A stretch of 35,266 bases of DNA from Bifidobacterium breve (GTDB taxonomy: Bacteria; Actinomycetota; Actinomycetes; Nanopelagicales; Nanopelagicaceae). The position numbers were made by a program, and so were the translations under genes. Positions 15,322 to 22,731 of this stretch are shown in pieces; positions within the stretch are counted from its first letter, which is position 1; each line of letters opens with the position of its first letter. The notes under the pieces were generated by a model. The model made no database searches. It was given only the letters and a program-made list of their open reading frames with translations, and was not told the DNA's origin. The stretch covers positions 1 through 35,266 of the forward strand of contig CAMBGL010000001.1 in NCBI GenBank assembly GCA_945866155.1, written 5' to 3'.

Positions 15322-16628
15322 AATTTCGCCGTCCTGCACTCGTCATCTCACTTCTGGCCATAGTTTTAGTGAGCAGTAATTACCTAGACAATTCGGTTTT
15401 CTCAAGTGGCTATACAAAGAATTATCCAGTTGTTGTCTGTCCGCCAACTCTTCCCGGCTTGGCTTCGCAAGTTTCGGTTTCAGGGGTAAAAACAAAGTAT
15501 CGATATGTCGCGAGTAAGAAAACTACGATGTCACCCACTGGATTTGCTCGGCTTCCAATAACTAAAGATGCAGTTCTCATTGATGCAGTGGGTGTAACAC
15601 CAACAATTTGGCAGAGTAGAAGTGGAAGCTGGGCTGGAGCAACTATTTGTTCGGGGCCGATATCTTCACAATGGTTTGTTGGCGGCACTGCCGATATCAC
15701 TAGTAAAGGCCGACTCCTAATAGTAAATAGTGGTTTGAGCGAGGCGATCATCGATGTTTCGGTATGGAGTGAATCAGGTGCACAAGCAATTAAAGTTCTT
15801 ACAATTCCTGCACGTACGTATAGTGCCCAAGGTCTAGATTCACTAGCACCAGGTGAATCAAAGTTAGTAATAAATGTTTCAGCTCGTGCAGGTCGCGTCA
15901 ATGCTTTTGTAGTTGATGAACGCGGTAAAGGATTGCGCAGCCTGGGCGGAGATATGGTCAATTCTGTTGAAGATGTTGCCAAGGTCCAAGTGATACCAGC
16001 AATACCAAATCAAAGTTCAAGAAATAATAGAGGCGCAAAGGCTGAATATGTACTGCGCGTCCTAGCACCTGGCCAACTCGATGCAAGAATCTCGGTAGAA
16101 ATTTTATCTGCTGATGGACGATTCACTCCAGTAGGGCTAAGTCAACGTGTAATCAAAAAAGGAATTGTTGCAGAATTTAGGATCGTACCTAATGTGCCCG
16201 CACGCGCATTTGCTCTTCGGATAACTTCGGATGAACCAGTAGTTTCATCTATCTTCTCAAAAGTTGTGGTTTCGGGACGAAGTGATTTTCTTTGGAGTAC
16301 CCCAGCCGCACCTTTACAAGAAATGTCAATCGCGGTTTCTGGCCTGACTCCATTATTAGTATTTGCAGGGGATAAAATTGATGTAACTCTTGATACACGA
16401 TTCTCAAATGGAAAACATAAGATTATTCAAGTGAAGGCAAGCGATATTGCAACATGGCGAGTGCCAAATAATGCGCGAGTGGTAACAATCGCTCAGACAA
16501 ATAAGGGCGTCACAGGGGGAGCCTTAGTTAGCTCTGTGAATGGTTATGGTTATATTCCATTGACGCCAGGAAGCATTCTTACAAAAGCTTCAATTCCACT
16601 TTCGAATATTCGTGTCTTGAATCCCTAA
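15318..16628 (+). CDS. DUF5719-family exported or anchored protein
   Basis: A 436-residue protein with an N-terminal signal or signal-anchor helix (about residues 7-27, after KFRRPA) and the remainder hydrophilic and beta-rich, so it should lie outside the membrane. Repeated V-x-V-x-S strands, ADITSKGRLLIVNSGLSEAIIDVSV and the ARAGRVNAFVVDERG segment fit DUF5719, which follows the membrane glycosyltransferase in many actinobacteria. The 4-base overlap with that gene suggests obligate co-expression, perhaps as an external partner. No enzymatic motif is seen; function unknown. Confidence 0.78.
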   Translation: MKFRRPALVISLLAIVLVSSNYLDNSVFSSGYTKNYPVVVCPPTLPGLASQVSVSGVKTKYRYVASKKTTMSPTGFARLPITKDAVLIDAVGVTPTIWQSRSGSWAGATICSGPISSQWFVGGTADITSKGRLLIVNSGLSEAIIDVSVWSESGAQAIKVLTIPARTYSAQGLDSLAPGESKLVINVSARAGRVNAFVVDERGKGLRSLGGDMVNSVEDVAKVQVIPAIPNQSSRNNRGAKAEYVLRVLAPGQLDARISVEILSADGRFTPVGLSQRVIKKGIVAEFRIVPNVPARAFALRITSDEPVVSSIFSKVVVSGRSDFLWSTPAAPLQEMSIAVSGLTPLLVFAGDKIDVTLDTRFSNGKHKIIQVKASDIATWRVPNNARVVTIAQTNKGVTGGALVSSVNGYGYIPLTPGSILTKASIPLSNIRVLNP

Positions 16629-16657
16629 TAATCGGCTACCCCACTAATCTTTGAGGT

Positions 16658-17035
16658 ATGGCGTCACAGGCAAAGTTAGGTAGAAGTTGTTCGCGAGTGA
16701 GTTGTCGCTCAGCAGCAACCATGACCCTTACTTATATCTATGCAGAATCAACTGCAGTGCTTGGTCCTCTTGCAACTTTTTCTGAACCACATTCTTATGA
16801 TCTTTGTGTAGCCCATGGCCAGCGCCTAACGGTTCCACAAGGGTGGAATGTCATACGACAAGAAATTAATCAAGATTTGAGTGGACCCACCGATGACGAT
16901 CTCATGGTCATTGCTGATGCAGTGCGTGAAGCGGCAAATGCGAATACACAAGATGAATCGACTATTTCTAATTCGAACGTGCAATCCAATATTGGTCGAC
17001 GTGGTCACTTGCGCGCTGTACCCACCAATTATTAA
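16658..17035 (+). CDS. DUF3499 protein, putative zinc-binding
   Basis: A 125-residue protein. The N-terminal half matches DUF3499: SCSRVSCRSAATMTLTYIY, an AVLGPLA stretch, PHSYDLCVAHGQRLTVPQGW. Three cysteines (C10, C15 and the Cys of YDLC) and the following His could bind one metal ion. The C-terminal third is low-complexity and probably disordered. The mycobacterial relative is Rv3258c at the same position beside phosphomannomutase. Function is unknown. The ATG at 16658 has GAGGT right before it and a TAATCT seven bases upstream, so either a poor Shine-Dalgarno or a leaderless start is possible. Confidence 0.85.
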   Translation: MASQAKLGRSCSRVSCRSAATMTLTYIYAESTAVLGPLATFSEPHSYDLCVAHGQRLTVPQGWNVIRQEINQDLSGPTDDDLMVIADAVREAANANTQDESTISNSNVQSNIGRRGHLRAVPTNY

Positions 17036-17037
17036 TA

Positions 17038-18405
17038 ATGAGCACTAATCAGATTCCTTCAATATTTAAAGCCTACGATATTCGCGGTTTAGTTGATTCT
17101 GAAATAACACCAGATTTCACCTTTGCAACAGGCGTTGCATTTGCTCGATTCTTGCAACAAGAACGTGAACCTGGATCAGTTGTTATCGGTGAAGATATGC
17201 GTCCATCGTCCCCAGTTTTGGCAGATGCATTTTCAGCTGGAGTTACTTCTCAAGGCTTAGATGTAAATCGAATCGGATTGGCATCAACAGATATGTTGTA
17301 CTTCGCATCAGGAAAACTTAATCTTCCTGGGGCAATGTTTACTGCAAGCCATAATCCTGCCGAATACAACGGCATAAAGATGTGCCTCAGTGGAGCACGC
17401 CCAATTGGTAAAGAGTCCGGATTACTAACCATTGAAAACTTTGTACGCCAAGGTTCGCCCATGTTTATCCGTTCTATAGGGCTTGAAAAAGAAGTTGAGA
17501 TGCTCACGGAATATGTCGATTATTTATTGTCTTCAGTCGATATGTCAGAGATACGTCGACTCAAAATTGTTGTTGATGCTGGAAATGGAATGGCTGGATA
17601 TACGGCTCCTGCGATATTTGAGCGTCTCAATGTTGAATTAATCCCAATCTATTTTGAACTTGATGGAACTTTTCCAAACCATGAAGCAAACCCAATTGAT
17701 CCAAAGAATCTTAAAGATTTGCAGAAGGCTGTGAAAAAAAATAAAGCTGATTTAGGTCTTGCATTTGATGGTGATGCTGATCGTTGCTTCTTAGTTGATG
17801 AAAACGGCGAGATAGTAAATCCCTCGGATCTAACGTGCCTAGTTGCAGCAAGAGAATTGGCGCGAGTTCCAGGTTCAACAATAATTTATAACTTGATTTC
17901 ATCTAGAGCTGTTCTCGAAGTTGTTGAAGAAAATAGTGGCAAGGGATTGCGAAGTCGAGTTGGTCATTCATATATCAAAAAAATGATGGCTGACAGTGGA
18001 GCGATTTTTGGCGGCGAGCACTCAGGACACTTTTATTTCAAAGATTTTTGGCGCGCAGATTCTGGAGCGTTAGCGGCTCTGCATGCAATTGCGGCAGTTG
18101 GTTCTAGTAATGCATCGATATCAAAAATACTAAAGCCGTATCAACGATATGTATCAAGTGGTGAAATAAATTCAGTCGTTTCCGATGCTGCCGCAGAGAT
18201 GAAAAAAATCGAAGCAAAATATGGTTCTCAATCTGAGGTCGAGATTGATCATCTTGATGGCTTGAGCGTCAATGGCGATACCTGGTGGTTCAATCTTCGT
18301 TCATCAAATACAGAACCACTGCTGCGCCTCAATGTAGAAGCGAAGACGCAGGCACGTATGGAGAAGGTACGTGACGAGGTTCTCAAGGCAATCAAGGGTA
18401 AGTAG
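17038..18405 (+). CDS. manB: Phosphomannomutase / phosphoglucomutase
   Basis: A 455-residue alpha-D-phosphohexomutase. The four family sites are present: phosphoserine S104 in TASHNPAEYNGIK (102-114), metal loop FDGDADR (243-249), sugar-binding GGEHSGHFYF and phosphate-binding RSSNTEPLLRLNVEA near the C-terminus. It interconverts mannose-6-P (or glucose-6-P) and the 1-phosphate. The GEHSGH loop is that of the PMM/PGM dual-specificity group. The gene is at the Rv3257c position and would supply the nucleotidyltransferase at 10819. It begins 2 bases after the DUF3499 stop, so the two are co-transcribed. Confidence 0.93.
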   Translation: MSTNQIPSIFKAYDIRGLVDSEITPDFTFATGVAFARFLQQEREPGSVVIGEDMRPSSPVLADAFSAGVTSQGLDVNRIGLASTDMLYFASGKLNLPGAMFTASHNPAEYNGIKMCLSGARPIGKESGLLTIENFVRQGSPMFIRSIGLEKEVEMLTEYVDYLLSSVDMSEIRRLKIVVDAGNGMAGYTAPAIFERLNVELIPIYFELDGTFPNHEANPIDPKNLKDLQKAVKKNKADLGLAFDGDADRCFLVDENGEIVNPSDLTCLVAARELARVPGSTIIYNLISSRAVLEVVEENSGKGLRSRVGHSYIKKMMADSGAIFGGEHSGHFYFKDFWRADSGALAALHAIAAVGSSNASISKILKPYQRYVSSGEINSVVSDAAAEMKKIEAKYGSQSEVEIDHLDGLSVNGDTWWFNLRSSNTEPLLRLNVEAKTQARMEKVRDEVLKAIKGK

Positions 18406-18472
18406 ACGCTGTAAACGCGCTCTTTCGCACGCGGGACGGTAACCTATCTCCCTGACCAAGAGGAGAACGATT

Positions 18473-19759
18473 GTGAATGTACCTGTAACCGCCACTATTC
18501 CACGTCACGAAATTGCTGATGCAACTCTTGCTGCCCAAGGGCGCAAGCGCATCGAGTGGGCAGAGCGCAATATGCCTGTGCTTGCCCAAATTCGCGAACG
18601 TTTTGAAAAGACACAACCATTTGCTGGTATTCGCATTGCTGCATGCATGCACGTAACAACAGAGACCGCAAACTTGATGCGCGTACTCAAAGCAGGCGGT
18701 GCTGAGATTGCACTCTGTGCATCAAATCCTCTTTCAACTCAAGATGACACAGCAGCAGCTCTAGTTCACGAATATGGCATTAGCGTATTTGCTCGTAATG
18801 CAGTTGATCGCGATGGTTATTACGCACACCTCAATGCGGCCCTTGATATCGAACCACACCAAGTCTTCGATGATGGATGCGACCTAGTAAATACACTTCA
18901 CACAACACGTCAAGAATTGATTCCAAATATCACAGGTGGTTGCGAAGAGACAACAACAGGAGTTATCCGTCTAAGCCAGATGGCAAAAGAGGGCGCACTT
19001 CGTTTTCCAATGATTGCTGTCAATGACACAGATACAAAGCATATGTTCGATAATCGTTATGGAACAGGTCAGTCCACTCTCGATGCAGTATTTCGTGCGA
19101 CAAACTTCCTACTTGCTGGTCGAATTGTTGTAGTAGCTGGCTTTGGATATTGCGGTAAAGGTGTTGCAGAGCGCGCAAAGGGTATGGGTGCAGATGTAAT
19201 CGTTACTGAAATTGATCCAACTAAGGCACTTGATGCAATGATGCAAGGATTTCGCGTTATGCCAATGCTTGACGCAGCTAAAGTTGGCGATGTCTTTATT
19301 ACTGTAACTGGTAACCGCGACGTACTTCGCGATGAGCATTTCGCAGTAATGAAAGATGGATCAATCATGGCTAACTCTGGCCACTTCGATATTGAAATCG
19401 ATGTTGCATGGCTTGAAAAGAATGCAAAGAGCAAGAATGCAAAGATGCGCCACCAAACGGATGAGTACGTACTCTCTGATGGCCGTCGCTTACTTCTTAT
19501 TGCAGAAGGACGTTTGGTAAACCTTGGTGCAGCTGAAGGTCACCCTGCATCAGTTATGGATATGTCTTTCTCTGATCAGGCACTCACTGCTGAATATCTT
19601 GTTCAAGAGGCAAAGAATCTCAAGCCAGGATTACATGAAGTTCCAACATATATCGATAAGGAAGTTGCAAAACTCAAGCTCCTTAGCATGGGTGGTCACA
19701 TCGATGTACTAACACCAGCTCAGGATCTTTACTTGAACTCGTGGGAACACGGTAGCTAA
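18473..19759 (+). CDS. ahcY: S-adenosylhomocysteine hydrolase, short type
   Basis: A 428-residue NAD-dependent enzyme that splits S-adenosylhomocysteine into adenosine and homocysteine. NAD-binding GFGYCGKG is at 223-230, and the catalytic region NDTDTKHMFDNRYGTGQS is at 184-201. The RYGTGQS version and the end YLNSWEHGS mark the short archaeal/Thermotoga-like type, which lacks the roughly 40-residue insert and the YYRY end of the mycobacterial SahH. It nevertheless sits at the mycobacterial sahH position before mtrA. Start: GTG at 18473 with GAGGAG 7 bases upstream. Some short-type relatives act on S-inosylhomocysteine, so substrate choice is worth care. Confidence 0.94.
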   Translation: MNVPVTATIPRHEIADATLAAQGRKRIEWAERNMPVLAQIRERFEKTQPFAGIRIAACMHVTTETANLMRVLKAGGAEIALCASNPLSTQDDTAAALVHEYGISVFARNAVDRDGYYAHLNAALDIEPHQVFDDGCDLVNTLHTTRQELIPNITGGCEETTTGVIRLSQMAKEGALRFPMIAVNDTDTKHMFDNRYGTGQSTLDAVFRATNFLLAGRIVVVAGFGYCGKGVAERAKGMGADVIVTEIDPTKALDAMMQGFRVMPMLDAAKVGDVFITVTGNRDVLRDEHFAVMKDGSIMANSGHFDIEIDVAWLEKNAKSKNAKMRHQTDEYVLSDGRRLLLIAEGRLVNLGAAEGHPASVMDMSFSDQALTAEYLVQEAKNLKPGLHEVPTYIDKEVAKLKLLSMGGHIDVLTPAQDLYLNSWEHGS

Positions 19760-19761
19760 CA

Positions 19762-20448
19762 ATGACTCTGGTTATGGTCGTCGATGACGATCAGGACCTT
19801 GCCGAAATGCTTAGTATCGTTCTCAACGGTGCTGGAATTGATGTTGATTTAGTTGGCCGCGGGGATGAAGTTCTCGAACTCTTTAGAAATAATCCACCAG
19901 ATTTAGTACTACTCGATGTCATGCTTCCGGGTATCGATGGAATCGAAGTATGTAAATTGATTCGAGCAGAATCAATGGTTCCAATCATCATGTTGACTGC
20001 AAAAGGTGATACCCACGATGTGGTTCTTGGCCTTGAAGCAGGGGCAGATGATTACATGGTCAAACCTTTCCGCCATCCCTCAGAACTAATCGCGCGAATC
20101 AAAACACGTCTTCGCCGCACGAATTCAGATATCGTGGGGTTACTCGCAATTAGTGATCTTTCAATAGATGTTCAGGCTCACCATGTGCTTCGTGGTAATA
20201 AAGTGATTTCACTGACCCGCCTCGAATTTGATTTACTCGTCGCCCTTGCTAAAGAGCCAGGACGTGTATTTACTCGAGATGCTCTTCTGAGTGAAGTTTG
20301 GGGTTATCGCCATTCCACGGATACACGCCTAGTCAATGTGCATGTACAGAGATTACGTTCGAAGATCGAACATGATCCAGAAAACCCTGAAATTGTTGTA
20401 ACGGTACGTGGAGTTGGTTACAAAGCAGGAGCATTGGTACATTCATAA
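19762..20448 (+). CDS. mtrA: MtrA response regulator
   Basis: A 228-residue OmpR-type regulator. The receiver domain (1-120) has the acidic pocket D8-D10, phosphorylation site D52 in LVLLDVMLP, T79 and K101. The C-terminal winged helix carries RLEFDLLVALAKEPGRVFTR, VWGYRHSTDTRLVNVHVQRL and VRGVGYK, closely matching MtrA. MtrA is the essential regulator of cell-wall, division and replication genes in mycobacteria. It begins 2 bases after ahcY and is followed 1 base later by mtrB, so it may be transcribed from the ahcY promoter. No separate promoter was seen in between. Confidence 0.96.
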   Translation: MTLVMVVDDDQDLAEMLSIVLNGAGIDVDLVGRGDEVLELFRNNPPDLVLLDVMLPGIDGIEVCKLIRAESMVPIIMLTAKGDTHDVVLGLEAGADDYMVKPFRHPSELIARIKTRLRRTNSDIVGLLAISDLSIDVQAHHVLRGNKVISLTRLEFDLLVALAKEPGRVFTRDALLSEVWGYRHSTDTRLVNVHVQRLRSKIEHDPENPEIVVTVRGVGYKAGALVHS

Positions 20449-20449
20449 A

Positions 20450-21994
20450 ATGCAAAGAGCGAACTTTCGACTAGGTAGCTCTCTAGCATTTCGCGTGATT
20501 CTTTCAACAGTATTGCTTTCATTATCAGTAGTTTGGCTGACTGGCTCTGCGCTAAATAATCAACTCTCAAAAGGTGTAAAACAAGTAAACCTTGACTCAG
20601 CAATAATCGAAGCGCGCTCAACCTTCTTCAATGCCCAATACCGATTAGCTCTGGCGCAAGGTGAAGCCGAACCAATTATTCGCTCAGTTATAAATGATGT
20701 AATTACCTCTGCTACAAGTCTTGGAACTGCAGAAAATGCGAGACAGATTGCATTTCTAAAAAGTCCTGGACAGCAGGTATCAAAATTTGACTACGAAATT
20801 AAGTCTGAATTTTTAGAAAAAAATTCAATCCCAGAGACACTAAAGATTCAAGTGCGGAAATCTTCAGAGATTCGATGGAAATATATAAATTTTGCATATC
20901 CTGGAAATTCTTTGAGTCCAGCAATTATTCTAGGTAATAAGGTCGTTGTACCAAATGCGGGTCAGTACGAGATCTATCTTCTAATCTCCTTAGAAAATCA
21001 AAAAACAACACTAGAGCTCATTCGTAGCTCACTCTTGCTCACAGGTTTTGCGTTGATACTTCTTATTGGGCTAATTACATGGCTTGTAGTAAGGCAAGTA
21101 GTAAGACCCGTTCGAGAAGCTGCTCGAATCGCAACAGAATTTACAAGTGGTGATTTTCACCAACGAATGGATGTTCATTCGCGTGATGAAATTTCCATCC
21201 TAGGAAATGCTTTCAACGAGATGGCAGAATCTCTTCAAAAGCAGATTGCTCGCCTTGAAAACCTTTCAAGAGTTCAACAGCGTTTTGTTTCAGATGTTTC
21301 TCACGAATTGCGCACACCATTGACTACCTTACGAATGGCATCAGAAATCATTCATAGTGCTCGCCAATCTTTCGATCCCAATGTTTCGCGTTCTGCAGAG
21401 CTCCTAGTTGCTCAACTCGATAGATTCGAGCGCCTTCTAGAAGATTTACTTGAAGTAAGTAGATTTGATGCAGAAGTAGCAGTTCTTGAAGGTGTTGATT
21501 TTGACATTGTCACTTTGGCTAAACGTTGCATTGAAGATTTGGCCTTAGTCGCATCAGAAAACTCAACTTCGATGGTCTTATTAGTGCCCAATGAAACAAT
21601 TATGCTCAATGCAGATATTCGAAGAGTCGAACGTATTCTTCGCAATTTGCTAACCAATGCAATAGATCATGCCAACGGTAAACCAATTGAAGTCACAATT
21701 GCTCACTCTGAGCATGATGTGGCAGTTGGGGTGCGTGACTATGGAATTGGAATTGAACCACATCTGCTGAGCCGAGTATTTGATCGATTCTGGCGCGCTG
21801 ATCCATCGCGCGCACGCGTTCGCGGAGGAACTGGGTTAGGGCTTTCAATAGCGCTAGAGGATGCACGTTTGCATAATGGAGAATTAGAAGCATGGGGACG
21901 CCCACGATACGGCGCTCATTTCGTACTCACCCTTCCGCGCCAAGAAGGTTCAAGTATTGAAGCACGATTAATAACACTCAAACCAACGACGTAG
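20450..21994 (+). CDS. mtrB: MtrB sensor histidine kinase
   Basis: A 514-residue kinase from ATG 20450, 1 base after the mtrA stop; a longer frame only re-reads the end of mtrA. Order: TM1 about 12-32, external sensor region about 35-190, TM2 about 192-214, HAMP about 215-268, HisKA with H285 in SDVSHELRTPLT, N box NLLTNAIDHA, G boxes DYGIGI and GGTGLGLSIALEDA. The end HNGELEAWGRPRYGAHFVLTLP is MtrB-like. It phosphorylates MtrA. In most actinobacteria the lipoprotein LpqB follows and modulates MtrB; here it is absent and a ComF-like gene comes next. Confidence 0.95.
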   Translation: MQRANFRLGSSLAFRVILSTVLLSLSVVWLTGSALNNQLSKGVKQVNLDSAIIEARSTFFNAQYRLALAQGEAEPIIRSVINDVITSATSLGTAENARQIAFLKSPGQQVSKFDYEIKSEFLEKNSIPETLKIQVRKSSEIRWKYINFAYPGNSLSPAIILGNKVVVPNAGQYEIYLLISLENQKTTLELIRSSLLLTGFALILLIGLITWLVVRQVVRPVREAARIATEFTSGDFHQRMDVHSRDEISILGNAFNEMAESLQKQIARLENLSRVQQRFVSDVSHELRTPLTTLRMASEIIHSARQSFDPNVSRSAELLVAQLDRFERLLEDLLEVSRFDAEVAVLEGVDFDIVTLAKRCIEDLALVASENSTSMVLLVPNETIMLNADIRRVERILRNLLTNAIDHANGKPIEVTIAHSEHDVAVGVRDYGIGIEPHLLSRVFDRFWRADPSRARVRGGTGLGLSIALEDARLHNGELEAWGRPRYGAHFVLTLPRQEGSSIEARLITLKPTT

Positions 21995-22005
21995 TATCCA
22001 CAACT

Positions 22006-22021
22006 ATTCGAAGAATTTTTT
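22006..22021 (+). terminator. Weak terminator-like hairpin after mtrB
   Basis: ATTC-GAA-GAAT followed by a run of six T. The stem is only 4 bp, so termination would be inefficient. It lies in the 57-base gap where lpqB is expected in related genomes. Confidence 0.25.
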
Positions 22022-22051
22022 CTAGTACCGTTGTGCTCGAAATAATTCTCT

Positions 22052-22675
22052 ATGAAGTTGATTCAAGAACTCTCAGCGCTAATCTTTCCTCAACGATGTA
22101 TCGGCTGCATGCAATTAGGTCTAACAATTTGTTCACAATGTCGCCTTTCGTGGCATCCACATATTTTTAGAACTCATGTTGATACTCTTCCCGTAACATC
22201 ATCAATTCTCTATTCACCAATCGCGGCTCGAATATTGGTTGCCGCAAAGGAAGCGAATCAAAGAAGCGCTGATACTTTGATAATCGATTCTATGCAACAT
22301 ATTTTAGAGAACTATAAAGGAGATATTGCAAATCTAACTTTTATCCCGATGCCATCATCGAAGAAAGCGATAAGGAAGCGAGGGCGAAACTTTATAGAAT
22401 TCGTATGCAAAGAATTGAATATTTCATATTCAAATGTTCTCTTTCATAAAAGAAGTGTGAAAGACCAAAGTGGACTCAATGCCGAAGAGCGCAGGTCGAA
22501 TCTTGTTGGTGCCTTTGGTCTGGAAAGTAGTGTGAGAATTTACGGAGATATTGTTTTAATTGATGATGTAGTTACAACGGGCTCAACGCTACGAGAGGCT
22601 CGAAGGGCGCTTTCGGCTGGCGGGCTGCAGGTATCAGCTGCAATTACCGCCTGCGTCGCCCAACCCCTACGATAG
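22052..22675 (+). CDS. ComF-family phosphoribosyltransferase-like protein
   Basis: A 207-residue protein. The N-terminal zinc-finger-like cysteines CIGC (16-19) and CSQC (27-30) and the PRPP-binding motif VLIDDVVTTGSTLREA (about 169-184) identify the ComF/GntX family. In naturally transformable bacteria ComF aids DNA uptake, but most actinobacterial members are of unknown role. It stands at the Rv3242c position. Start ATG 22052 has no good Shine-Dalgarno. The bases around its stop form a strong AGGAGG, used by a tiny ORF before secA. Confidence 0.87.
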   Translation: MKLIQELSALIFPQRCIGCMQLGLTICSQCRLSWHPHIFRTHVDTLPVTSSILYSPIAARILVAAKEANQRSADTLIIDSMQHILENYKGDIANLTFIPMPSSKKAIRKRGRNFIEFVCKELNISYSNVLFHKRSVKDQSGLNAEERRSNLVGAFGLESSVRIYGDIVLIDDVVTTGSTLREARRALSAGGLQVSAAITACVAQPLR

Positions 22676-22686
22676 GAGGGTTGATC

Positions 22687-22712
22687 CACATGGAGCCAAG
22701 GGTGGCCATGTG
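22687..22712 (+). promoter_or_regulatory. Stem-loop in secA 5' leader
   Basis: CACATG (22687-22692) pairs with CATGTG (22707-22712); inside, GCC (22695-22697) pairs with GGC (22704-22706), with a two-base bulge and loop AAGGGT. The secA Shine-Dalgarno begins 9 bases downstream. No T-run follows, so a regulatory element is more likely than a terminator. Confidence 0.45.
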
Positions 22713-22713
22713 A
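22690..22713 (+). CDS. Possible seven-codon leader peptide before secA
   Basis: ATG to TGA encodes MEPRVAM. A perfect AGGAGG (22674-22679) overlaps the comF stop and lies 10 bases before this ATG, and no other gene needs that Shine-Dalgarno. The ORF coincides almost exactly with the stem-loop at 22687-22712 and stops 18 bases before the secA ATG. A ribosome here would melt the stem. It may be a leader peptide coupling translation to secA, or a chance ORF left by a deletion; there is no proof of translation. Confidence 0.3.
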   Translation: MEPRVAM

Positions 22714-22731
22714 TTAGAAAAGGTGAGGTTT

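Noticed and set aside
14550..15982. Long antisense reading frames opposite the glycosyltransferase and DUF5719
   Set aside because: They lack family features and ribosome-binding sites and arise from the codon pattern of the real + strand genes.
18406..18472. Possible SAH-sensing riboswitch before ahcY
   Set aside because: The 67-base gap is too short and lacks the conserved core and pseudoknot pairing I would expect; a plain GAGGAG ribosome-binding site explains the start.
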